Shown here: positions 1 to 5,921 of the stretch, in pieces
How the letters are laid out: each line of letters starts with the position of its first letter
How positions within the stretch are numbered: position 1 is the first letter of the stretch
Source: Paracoccaceae bacterium
GTDB taxonomy: Bacteria > Pseudomonadota > Alphaproteobacteria > Rhodobacterales > Rhodobacteraceae
Direction of reading: 5' to 3'
Assembly: GCA_007120685.1 (NCBI GenBank)
Contig: SKNG01000041.1
Coordinates: 1 to 8,861 of the forward strand
Length of the DNA stretch: 8,861 nucleotides
Program-made: the position numbers and the translations under genes
The notes under the pieces: model-generated
Seen by the model: only the letters and a program-made list of their open reading frames with translations
Told to the model about the DNA's origin: nothing
Database searches by the model: none

Positions 1-120
1 CTGCGGCCAGACCGGAATATCCTGCGTGATGCGGGCGCCATGGCGCAAGCGCTCCTCTGGCCGGTCGCGCAGGCGTTCCAGCACGATCACCCGGCTGGCC
101 AGCGTGAACGCCTCGGACAG
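1..120 (-). pseudogene. C-terminal remnant of an ABC transporter ATP-binding protein (runs off the window)
   Basis: The minus-strand frame entering at about 120 and leaving the window at base 1 reads LSEAFTLASRVIVLERLRD, followed by a segment with RPEER, HGARIT and DIPVWP. This resembles the piece just after the H-loop of ABC ATPases of the nitrate/taurine/urea-carboxylase-associated type, where a 'THD/N-LSE-(A/G)F' stretch leads into a segment ending in 'YGARIT-DI'. Upstream in the same frame the residues become unrelated (GRAFHNPTEPG) and the frame closes at a stop at 256-258. There is no Walker A, signature or Walker B in the roughly 370 bases available before the oxygenase gene. I infer a 5'-truncated gene whose break lies near 120-125. 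It belongs to a different family from the Pot-type ATPase at 2915. The alignment is from memory. An intact small protein starting at the in-frame ATG at 225 is possible but less likely. Confidence 0.45.
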
Positions 121-155
121 GCGCCCGGGTTCCGTTGGGTTGTGAAAAGCTCTCC

Positions 156-171
156 CGGGGTTTTTTCCCCG
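156..171. repeat. Inverted repeat CGGGG-T6-CCCCG
   Basis: This is a perfect 5-bp stem (CGGGG/CCCCG) with a loop of six T on the plus strand. A second reading pairs CCCGGG at 124-129 with CCCGGG at 154-159, directly before the T6 run, which would look like a weak intrinsic terminator on the plus strand. No plus-strand gene upstream of it is visible in the window, so its role is unclear. Confidence 0.4.
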
Positions 172-183
172 CCGTGCGCCGCG

Positions 184-199
184 CGGGGCCGTGGCCCCG
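184..199. repeat. Strong GC palindrome CGGGGCC-GT-GGCCCCG
   Basis: This is a perfect 7-bp inverted repeat separated by only two bases, entirely G and C. It would extrude or fold strongly. It has no T-run on either side, so it is not a standard intrinsic terminator. It sits in the non-coding spacer next to another inverted repeat at 156-171. Confidence 0.5.
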
Positions 200-420
200 G
201 CGGTGACGGCTCTCGGACCAGACATGCCCGTCAGAAAGACGTGGGCACCGGGACCCTAGCCGCGCTGCTCGTCCCCTTACCTGCGCGCGCGGCGCGGCAT
301 GTTCAAGCAGCGCGCCGGGGCGGCGGCGGACAGCGGCAGCACATGCCCGAACGAAAGGCCAAGTTGCACCGATCGCCCGAAAATCAGGCAGGCCGCGCGC
401 CGGGGTGGAGAAAGTCCCGG

Positions 421-438
421 CACCCGCACCCGCACCCG
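421..438. repeat. Three tandem copies of CACCCG
   Basis: The hexamer CACCCG occurs three times head to tail, then degenerates. It lies in non-coding DNA about 50 bases past the oxygenase stop. It is probably a simple replication-slippage repeat with no assigned function. Confidence 0.6.
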
Positions 439-489
439 CAAGGGCACTGATACCGGGGCCGTTACAGCCAGCCTGCGAAGAGGCCGCGA

Positions 490-1560
490 TCAGGGCTTGC
501 GCGCCTGTCGCTCGAATCGGTTCTTTTCGGGCACCTCGTAATCGGGCACCAGTTCGCCCTTGGCATGGGCATCGGCCATATAGCGGAACGCCTTGATCGT
601 CATCTGCATCAGATGCTCGCCCGCCTTCATCGGCGGGTATTTCGCCACCACCTCGGGCGTGCGGAACTTCTCCAGCGGTTCGACCACGGCGTGATAGTCC
701 AGCCCGAAGAAAAGCGGGAATGAATAGCGCTCATTCCCGGTGTTGACGACGCGGTGCTGGGTGGACTTGAACTGTCCTCCCGACCAGGTCTCGAAGATGT
801 CGCCGATATTGACGATGAAGCAGCCCGGAATCGGCGGCGCCTCGATCCAGACGTCATCGGCGTTCATCACCTGCAGGCCGGGGCCGCCCTGAAGCAGGAT
901 GGTGAAACATTCGAAATCCGAATGCGAGGCGATGCCGACCACGTCCTTCGTCGCCGGCAGGTCATTGGCCACATAGCGCAGCATCCGCAGCTGCGAGGTG
1001 GGATAGGTGATGTGGCGCGTCAACTCTTCCGGCTCGACGCCCAGTTCCAGCGCCAGCGCATCCATCAGCCGCAGCCCCAGCCCAAAGACGGCGTCATAGT
1101 AACCCGACACAGTCTCTTTCCAGCCCGGCAGGTCGGGCCAGACATTCGGCCCGGTCATCAGCCATTTCGCCAGATAGTCCGGATGATCCGCCGGCGCCTC
1201 GTAGGACATGTCCCAGGCTTCGTTCATGTTGATGATCTTCGGGAAATCAGCGCCGTTTTCCTCGAACGGGACATAGCCGCGGTGATTGGTGGTAAACCCG
1301 CTCCACCAACGCATCTTGAAGCTGCGCGGCATCTCGTGGAACTGTTTCGAGGCGGCGAACATGGCATCGATCTGCGCCTGCGGAATGCCGTGGCCGGTGA
1401 TGTAGAAAAAGCCTGATGTGCGCGCGGCATCGCCGAGCTCTGCGGCTATCCGCGCCTTGTCGGCGGGGTCGCCGGAAAACAGGCCGGACAAGTCAATCAC
1501 CGGCAGGGTGGCATCATCCGAGGTCAGCGCGCGCTGGTCTTCTGACAGGTCCGATCTCAT
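490..1560 (-). CDS. Isopenicillin N synthase-family Fe(II)/2-oxoglutarate-dependent oxygenase
   Basis: A 356-residue cytosolic non-haem iron oxygenase. An N-terminal DIOX_N-type region (about 19-150, with VIDLSGLF and GFFYITGHGIP) precedes the 2OG-Fe(II) jelly-roll domain (about 185-290). The iron triad is H213 and D215 in HSDFECFT and H269 in STQHRV. The 2-oxoglutarate carboxylate anchor is R278/S280 in RYSFPLFF. All key residues are present and the length is typical, so it should be active. Family members hydroxylate, desaturate, cyclise or cleave small molecules with O2, usually using 2-oxoglutarate; the substrate here is unknown. The start ATG (1558-1560) has AAGGA seven bases upstream (plus-strand 1568-1572). 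The gene is divergent from the transporter operon, which suggests shared regulation and a shared pathway. Family assignment is very secure; the role is inference. Confidence 0.93.
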   Translation of the reverse strand: MRSDLSEDQRALTSDDATLPVIDLSGLFSGDPADKARIAAELGDAARTSGFFYITGHGIPQAQIDAMFAASKQFHEMPRSFKMRWWSGFTTNHRGYVPFEENGADFPKIINMNEAWDMSYEAPADHPDYLAKWLMTGPNVWPDLPGWKETVSGYYDAVFGLGLRLMDALALELGVEPEELTRHITYPTSQLRMLRYVANDLPATKDVVGIASHSDFECFTILLQGGPGLQVMNADDVWIEAPPIPGCFIVNIGDIFETWSGGQFKSTQHRVVNTGNERYSFPLFFGLDYHAVVEPLEKFRTPEVVAKYPPMKAGEHLMQMTIKAFRYMADAHAKGELVPDYEVPEKNRFERQARKP

Positions 1561-1567
1561 TTACGAT

Positions 1568-1572
1568 TCCTT
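1568..1572 (-). promoter_or_regulatory. Ribosome binding site of the oxygenase gene
   Basis: On the minus strand this reads AAGGA, seven bases before the ATG at 1558-1560. It supports that start for the oxygenase. Confidence 0.6.
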
Positions 1573-1629
1573 TTTTCCACGGGACGGACTGACCGTGACC
1601 GCCTGCGCGCCACGCGCGACACCCTGAGC

Positions 1630-1642
1630 GAGTTAAAAACTC
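1630..1642. promoter_or_regulatory. Dyad GAGTT-AAA-AACTC, possible operator
   Basis: A perfect 5-bp inverted repeat with a 3-base AAA centre lies in the divergent control region. Its size and AT-rich core resemble a repressor or activator half-site pair. No known binding consensus was recognised. Confidence 0.35.
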
Positions 1643-1668
1643 CCAATAGACCGATCTTCCGATCAATT

Positions 1669-1698
1669 TTTATGCAGATGCAGCATCGTCTGCCACAA
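1669..1698 (-). promoter_or_regulatory. Weak sigma-70-like promoter candidate for the oxygenase gene
   Basis: On the minus strand, TTGTGG (plus-strand 1693-1698) and CATAAA (plus-strand 1669-1674) are separated by 18 bases, giving partial matches to TTGACA and TATAAT. The dyad at 1674-1693 fills the spacer, as a repressor site might. The match is weak and rests on the sequence alone. Confidence 0.25.
1674..1693. promoter_or_regulatory. Imperfect 20-bp palindrome, possible operator
   Basis: The sequence GCAGATGCAGCATCGTCTGC pairs five outer bases on each side (GCAGA/TCTGC) plus two inner positions. Such 18-20 bp symmetric sites are typical for dimeric GntR-, LacI- or TetR-type regulators. It lies near the middle of the divergent region. 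Which factor binds, if any, is unknown. Confidence 0.35.
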
Positions 1699-1812
1699 AT
1701 CGCCGCCGCGCGTTGATCCGGCGCGGCATCCGTCGCTAGCGCTGAACGTGCCCGGCGCAGAGTCGCGGCGTCGCAGGCCCACCCATAGTGATGCTGCCGC
1801 ATCCCCCGAAAC

Positions 1813-1817
1813 GGAGA
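1813..1817 (+). promoter_or_regulatory. Ribosome binding site that fixes the substrate-binding protein start
   Basis: GGAGA lies five bases before the ATG at 1823. This, with the Tat motif right after that ATG, argues for 1823 rather than the longer open frame that begins at 1748. Confidence 0.6.
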
Positions 1818-1822
1818 CACCC

Positions 1823-2905
1823 ATGGCCCTGATCAATCGCCGCAACCTTCTGAAGACCGGTGCCAGCGTCGCTGGCCTGGCCGCCGCGTCCAGCGTCATC
1901 GGCACGCCCCTGATCGCCCAGCAGCGCAGCCTGCGCGTCGGCTCTTATGGCGGCTATTTCGAGAACAGCTTCATCGAACATGTGTTTCCCGCCTTTACCG
2001 AGGCCACCGGCATCACGATCGAAAGCGTAACCCAACCCAATTCGGCCGACTGGCTGGTGACAATGCAGCAGGCCACCGCCGCGGGGGCCGTGCCCACCGA
2101 TCTGTCGCTCTATGCCCGCGACACCCTGATCCGGGCAAGCCGCATGGGCGGGCTGATCCGGCCGTTGGACATGTCGGGCATCCCCAACGCGTCGAACATG
2201 GACTCCTATTTCGTGTTCGAGGCCGACGAGGGCGTGCTGGGCGTCGGTGCGATGTCCTGGTTCTCGTCCATGGTCGTCAATACCGACGAGGTGGCGGCAC
2301 CCGAAAGCTGGGCCGAGTTCTGGGACAGCGACCTCTACGAGGCGAGCCTGGGCATCTCGCGGCAATTCAATTCGCATTTCCTGGATATCGTCGCCGCGAC
2401 CTTCTTTGACGGCGCGGAAACGCTTGACAGCGAAGAGGGCATTCTGGCCGTCATAGAAAAGGCGTCCGAAATCCGGCCGAATGTGGCGCTGTGGTGGTCG
2501 GCCGAAAGCCAGATGGAGCAGTCGCTGAAGAATGGCGATGTCATCGGCGGTCAGTATTATCTGGATGTCACCATGCTGATGGCTGCGGACGGTTATCCCG
2601 TCGGTGCCGTCTTCCCACGCGAGGGCAACCCGCAGGATTACGGCTCATGGTGTCTGTCGGCGCTGTCGGACAAGACCGAGGAAGCAGCGGAGTTCATCAA
2701 CTTCACCTCCGACCCGGTCAATCAGGCGCTGATGTCGCGCATGATCGGCACCGCACCGCTGGTGCCAGTCGGATCGACCGACCTGTCGGAAGAGGAATTC
2801 GCCGCCGTTTCGGGCACGCCGGCCATCCGCCCGGCCTACGAGGCCTATCTGGACCGCGGCACCTTCATTCAGGAAAACTGGGACCGCATGCTGGCCGGGC
2901 TCTGA
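1823..2905 (+). CDS. ABC transporter substrate-binding protein, spermidine/putrescine (PotD/F-like) class, Tat-exported
   Basis: A 360-residue periplasmic solute-binding protein that delivers its ligand to the importer encoded just downstream. The N-terminus NRRNLLKTGASVAGLAAASS is a twin-arginine signal (R6-R7, then a hydrophobic run), with likely cleavage near residues 32-34. The mature part starts LRVGSYGGYFENSF and continues with 'FTEATGITIESVT', the usual opening of the extracellular solute-binding family that includes PotD, PotF and iron(III)-binding proteins. Later segments (WAEFWD, AAEFINF) are also typical. The start at 1823 is chosen over an upstream in-frame ATG at 1748 because of the ribosome site and the signal peptide. 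It is the first gene of the operon. Tat export suggests folding, perhaps with ligand or cofactor, before secretion. The ligand cannot be predicted; the Pot resemblance does not prove polyamine binding. Confidence 0.9.
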   Translation: MALINRRNLLKTGASVAGLAAASSVIGTPLIAQQRSLRVGSYGGYFENSFIEHVFPAFTEATGITIESVTQPNSADWLVTMQQATAAGAVPTDLSLYARDTLIRASRMGGLIRPLDMSGIPNASNMDSYFVFEADEGVLGVGAMSWFSSMVVNTDEVAAPESWAEFWDSDLYEASLGISRQFNSHFLDIVAATFFDGAETLDSEEGILAVIEKASEIRPNVALWWSAESQMEQSLKNGDVIGGQYYLDVTMLMAADGYPVGAVFPREGNPQDYGSWCLSALSDKTEEAAEFINFTSDPVNQALMSRMIGTAPLVPVGSTDLSEEEFAAVSGTPAIRPAYEAYLDRGTFIQENWDRMLAGL

Positions 2906-2914
2906 GGCGCGGCC

Positions 2915-4027
2915 ATGGGGTCCCTTTCGCTGCAGAACATCCGCAAGGACTACGGCACCTTCCGCGCCGTTGACCGGGTATCGCTGGATTTCGCCGAGGG
3001 CGAGCTGACGGCGCTTCTGGGGCCTTCGGGCTGTGGCAAGACCACCCTGTTGCGGATGATCGCCGGGCTGGAGGACCCCAGCGGCGGCACCATTACCCTG
3101 GGCGGGCGCGACATCACGCGCCTGCCCGCACACAAGCGCAAGTTCGGCATGGTATTCCAGAGCTTCGCGCTGTTCCCGCATCTGTCGGTGCGCGACAACG
3201 TGGCCTATGCGCTGACCATCGCCGGCACCGCGCGTAGCGCCGCGCATGAGCGCGCGAACAGCTTGCTGGACCTGGTGCAACTGGCCGGCTACGGCGACCG
3301 GCGCATCGGCGAGTTGTCCGGCGGTCAGCGCCAGCGGGTAGCGATTGCACGGGCTCTGGCACAGGAGCCGGAGGTCTTTCTGCTGGACGAGCCGATGTCG
3401 GCGCTCGATGCCAAGCTGCGCGAAGAGATGCAGGTGGAACTGCGCCTGTTGCAGCAGCGTCTGGGCATCACCACCATCGTCGTCACCCATGACCAGCGCG
3501 AGGCCATGACCATGGCCGACCGCATCGTGGTCATGTCACAGGGCCGGGTCGAACAAATGGCCCCCCCGCATGATGTCTATCACAAACCCGAAACCGATTT
3601 CGTCGCCGGCTTCATCGGCCGGGCCAATTTCATCGACGGCCTGGCCGAGGATGGCGGCGTACGCGTCGGCGACAGCCTGTTGCGCGTCACGCCCGAGGCC
3701 CGCTACCTGCCCGGCTCTCCGGTCCGGGTGGCCTGCCGCCCCGAGGCGGTAGACCTGCAGGACAAGACCGGGCCGGACAACCGGATGCCGGCGACCGTGA
3801 CCTTCGTGCGCGACCTGGGCCCGGTCCGCGATATCCATCTGGAGAGCGCGCTGGGCAAGATGGTGGTCGAATACGCCCTGGGCGAGAACCGCGACACGTT
3901 CCGCATCGGCGATCAGGTCTCGATGACCCTGCCACCCGATGCGCTGCGGGTCTTTCCGCGGGTTCAGCCGGGCGGCACCCGGGATCAGACAGAGGCCAGG
4001 CCCGACCGCATCGAGGCCGCCGAGTAA
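2915..4027 (+). CDS. ABC transporter ATP-binding protein, PotA-like with TOBE domain
   Basis: A 370-residue cytoplasmic ATPase that powers the importer formed with the two following permeases. The nucleotide-binding domain is complete: Walker A GPSGCGKTT (36-44), Q-loop glutamine 82 in MVFQSFALFPH, signature LSGGQ (134-138), Walker B VFLLDEP (154-160), D-loop SALD and H-loop H192 in VTHDQREA. A C-terminal TOBE-type region (about 240-345, with VRVACRPEAVDL) is typical of PotA/UgpC/FbpC subunits and often has a regulatory role. The ATG at 2915 is nine bases past the substrate-binding protein stop, and the GAGG that may serve as its ribosome site overlaps that stop codon, pointing to coupled translation. 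All catalytic residues are intact. Function is near certain; the substrate is not known. Confidence 0.95.
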   Translation: MGSLSLQNIRKDYGTFRAVDRVSLDFAEGELTALLGPSGCGKTTLLRMIAGLEDPSGGTITLGGRDITRLPAHKRKFGMVFQSFALFPHLSVRDNVAYALTIAGTARSAAHERANSLLDLVQLAGYGDRRIGELSGGQRQRVAIARALAQEPEVFLLDEPMSALDAKLREEMQVELRLLQQRLGITTIVVTHDQREAMTMADRIVVMSQGRVEQMAPPHDVYHKPETDFVAGFIGRANFIDGLAEDGGVRVGDSLLRVTPEARYLPGSPVRVACRPEAVDLQDKTGPDNRMPATVTFVRDLGPVRDIHLESALGKMVVEYALGENRDTFRIGDQVSMTLPPDALRVFPRVQPGGTRDQTEARPDRIEAAE

Positions 4028-5106
4028 TGAGCGTCGCCGAACAGATACCCGCCGCGCCCGCGGCCGCGGCATCCGCCGCCACTCAAGCTGAGGCAACACC
4101 GCCCCGCCCCACCCCACGCGGGGCAGGACAGGTGCCGCGTGCCGCACCGGATACCGACACCGCGCGCCGGCCCTGGCCGCGTCTTCTGGACCGGGGCGGC
4201 AAGGCGGTGCTCTGGGCGCTGGTGCTGGCGCTGTGCGTCACGCCGATCCTGCTGGTGATGGCCATCTCGCTGGGCCAGTCGGTGGAGGGGTCAGCCTGGG
4301 AATGGTCGCTGACATTGCGGAACTACCAGCGGTTCTTCGTGGGCTCCAACTGGCCGGCCGATCCGACATTCCTGTATCTGAACCAGCTTTACTGGTCGCT
4401 GCGCTATGCCACCATCGCCTCGGTGCTGGCGGTGGCGACGGCGCTGCCCTTCACCTATCTGATGACGCGGCTGTCACGGGCGGCGCAGGCCTGCTGGCTG
4501 GTTTTCATCCTGGCCTCGCTGGCGCTGTCGGAAGTGTTCATCGTGATGGGCTGGGACATCCTGCTGTCCAACAATTCCGGCCTGCCCCGGCTGTTTCTGG
4601 TCACCGGCCTGACCGACTGGTTGAAGGAAACGGGCTGGTTCGACGTGCTGCGCGAATGGGGCCTGGCCAACCCGCGCAACGTGCGCTTCAAGACATCGGA
4701 ACTGGCAACCGTGCTGACCATGTCCTACCTGGTCTGGCCCTATGCCGTGATCCTGCTCTATCCCGCGCTGTCGCGCCTGGACCCGGCGCTGTCAGAGGCC
4801 GCGCGCACCATGGGCGCTGGTTCCTGGACGGTGGCGCGCACGGTGATCCTGCCAGCGGTGCGCCTGCCGCTGATCGGCTCGACCTTCCTGCTTTTCGTGT
4901 TTCTGCTGGGCACCTATGTCGCGGTCACCGTCTTTGCCGACCCGTCACGGCAGACCACGGCGATTTCCATCTACGACCATGTACGCGGCGCCAACCTGGA
5001 TGCCCCGTTCGGCGCGGCGCAGGCGGTAATCCTGCTGGTGACGGCCACGCTGTTCCTGACGCTGGGGCATTTCCTGACGCGGCGCGGAAGCGAAGGGAGG
5101 GCATGA
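4027..5106 (+). CDS. ABC transporter permease, PotB-like, with a long Ala/Pro-rich N-terminal tail
   Basis: A 359-residue inner-membrane subunit that forms half of the transport channel. About six hydrophobic segments are visible (near 60-82, 125-148, 155-178, 228-247, 282-303, 331-351). The cytoplasmic EAA loop that docks on the ATPase is at about 257-276, with SEAARTMGAGSW and VILP. Two things stand out. The first 55 or so residues are a low-complexity Ala/Pro/Arg tail not usual for this family. There is also a long insert between the third and fourth segments (about 180-225, containing LTDWLKETGWF). The ATG overlaps the ATPase stop by one base (TAATG), and GAGG lies about ten bases upstream, so translation is probably coupled. 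An internal start past the tail is possible, but no better-placed ribosome site was seen. Confidence 0.92.
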   Translation: MSVAEQIPAAPAAAASAATQAEATPPRPTPRGAGQVPRAAPDTDTARRPWPRLLDRGGKAVLWALVLALCVTPILLVMAISLGQSVEGSAWEWSLTLRNYQRFFVGSNWPADPTFLYLNQLYWSLRYATIASVLAVATALPFTYLMTRLSRAAQACWLVFILASLALSEVFIVMGWDILLSNNSGLPRLFLVTGLTDWLKETGWFDVLREWGLANPRNVRFKTSELATVLTMSYLVWPYAVILLYPALSRLDPALSEAARTMGAGSWTVARTVILPAVRLPLIGSTFLLFVFLLGTYVAVTVFADPSRQTTAISIYDHVRGANLDAPFGAAQAVILLVTATLFLTLGHFLTRRGSEGRA

Positions 5107-5107
5107 G

Positions 5108-5908
5108 ATGCTGAAAGCTGCCGGACATGTCTTCATGGGGCTTGCGGCCATCGTGCTGGCCCTGCCCATCGCCATCGTCTGCGCCGCAGCGCTCAATGGC
5201 GGGCGCACCATGGCCTTTCCCCCGCGCGACCCCACGCTGGCGCGGTTCGGCGAGTTCTTCATCTCCGAGCCGGTATGGACCCGCGCACTGATGAATTCGA
5301 TCATCGTGTCCACCGGGGCGGCGACGCTGGCCGTGCTGCTGGCCTGGCCGATCGCCTATCTGCTGTGGAAGACCGGCGCGCGGGCGTCGCAGACACTGGC
5401 CGGGCTGGGCTCGGTGCCCTTTGCGCTGCCGCCAATCGTGTTTGGCGTGGGTCTGGGCTTCTTCTGGGCCTTCCTGGGCGGTCTGGGGTCGATCTGGGCG
5501 GGTATCATTAGCCATGCCACGCTCTTTCTGGCCCTGCCGCTGGTGACCATCTCCATCGGGTTGCAGGGGATCGACCGCGCGCATCTGGACGCCGCCGCGA
5601 CGATGGGCGCCACCGAGAGCGTGACCTTCCGCAGCATCATCCTGCCGCAGACCCTGCCCTACACGGTGTCCGGCTTCTTCTTTGCCTTCGTGCTGTCCTT
5701 CAACGAATTCATCGTGATGTTCTTCGTCTCGGCCTCGGCCTATTCGACCGTGACCCTGCAGATCTTCAACTCGCTCAGGAATGGCTACACGCCGACCATG
5801 GCAGTCGGCGCAGTGACCTTCCTGACCGTCTCGCTCATCGTCTTTGGTGCCATCGCCCGCTGGGGCGACCTGCCGCGGCTGATGGGTGCCGATCAATCCC
5901 GCCGCTGA
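5108..5908 (+). CDS. ABC transporter permease, PotC-like
   Basis: A 266-residue second channel subunit that pairs with the previous permease. About six membrane segments are visible (near 7-29, 63-87, 101-124, 128-150, 186-208, 230-250). The EAA loop is at about 161-180, with DAAATMGATE and SIILP, the pattern of the PotC/PotI class. Length is normal for this subunit, which has no N-terminal extension, unlike its partner. The start ATG at 5108 follows the previous stop by one base and has GGGAGG (5095-5100) at good spacing. Together with the three genes before it, it completes a canonical importer of one binding protein, one ATPase gene and two permeases. Confidence 0.94.
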   Translation: MLKAAGHVFMGLAAIVLALPIAIVCAAALNGGRTMAFPPRDPTLARFGEFFISEPVWTRALMNSIIVSTGAATLAVLLAWPIAYLLWKTGARASQTLAGLGSVPFALPPIVFGVGLGFFWAFLGGLGSIWAGIISHATLFLALPLVTISIGLQGIDRAHLDAAATMGATESVTFRSIILPQTLPYTVSGFFFAFVLSFNEFIVMFFVSASAYSTVTLQIFNSLRNGYTPTMAVGAVTFLTVSLIVFGAIARWGDLPRLMGADQSRR

Positions 5909-5909
5909 A

Positions 5910-5913
5910 AGGA
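5910..5913 (+). promoter_or_regulatory. Ribosome binding site that fixes the cysteine hydrolase start
   Basis: AGGA lies eight bases before the ATG at 5922, just past the permease stop (5906-5908). It favours 5922 over an in-frame GTG at 5886 that lies inside the permease gene. Confidence 0.6.
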
Positions 5914-5921
5914 ACCGCGCC

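Larger units (their letters stand above)
121..489. other. Gene-poor GC-rich spacer with hairpins
   Basis: I find no convincing gene here. The open frames are short, compositionally driven and rich in Arg, Pro and Gly. The stretch holds two short inverted repeats (156-171 and 184-199) and a hexamer tandem repeat (421-438). It lies downstream of the oxygenase stop and upstream, in minus orientation, of the broken ABC ATPase tail, so it is probably eroded DNA left after a deletion or rearrangement. No T-tract-backed terminator for the oxygenase gene is obvious; the nearest hairpin is a 4-bp stem at 471-484. Confidence 0.5.
1561..1822. promoter_or_regulatory. Divergent intergenic control region
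   Basis: This 262-base gap separates the oxygenase start (minus) from the substrate-binding protein start (plus). Its middle part (about 1630-1700) is clearly richer in A and T than the surroundings, and it carries two dyads (1630-1642 and 1674-1693) and a tandem CCGATC(T/A) motif at 1651-1664. No regulator gene is present in the window, so the factor that acts here is encoded elsewhere. The layout of divergent genes with symmetric sites between them fits co-regulation of the oxygenase and the transport operon. Confidence 0.55.

Noticed and set aside
200..330. Possible tRNA or structured RNA in the GC-rich spacer
   Set aside because: No cloverleaf, no T-loop GTTCGA-type motif and no conserved riboswitch core could be found by eye.
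421..438. CACCCG repeats as a start of a CRISPR or regulatory array
   Set aside because: Only three 6-bp units with no spacers; a simple tandem repeat.
754..1416. 220-residue plus-strand open frame opposite the oxygenase gene
   Set aside because: It is the antisense shadow of a gene with clear catalytic motifs, and the translation is Arg/Gln/His-rich with no recognisable domain.
1713..1741. Plus-strand promoter TTGATC-17-CTAGCG before the operon
   Set aside because: The -10 match is too poor to call; the operon promoter remains unassigned within 1561-1822.
2645..3490. 281-residue minus-strand open frame across the binding-protein/ATPase junction
   Set aside because: It crosses two well-supported genes on the other strand and has the low-complexity look of a high-GC shadow frame.
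4233..5114. 293-residue plus-strand frame inside the first permease
   Set aside because: Shifted frame of the permease; lacks membrane segments and the EAA loop, which are in the chosen frame.
1823..5908. Naming the importer potFGHI or potABCD with polyamine as substrate
   Set aside because: The class resemblance is clear, but this class also moves many other compounds, and the neighbouring enzymes do not fit a known polyamine route.
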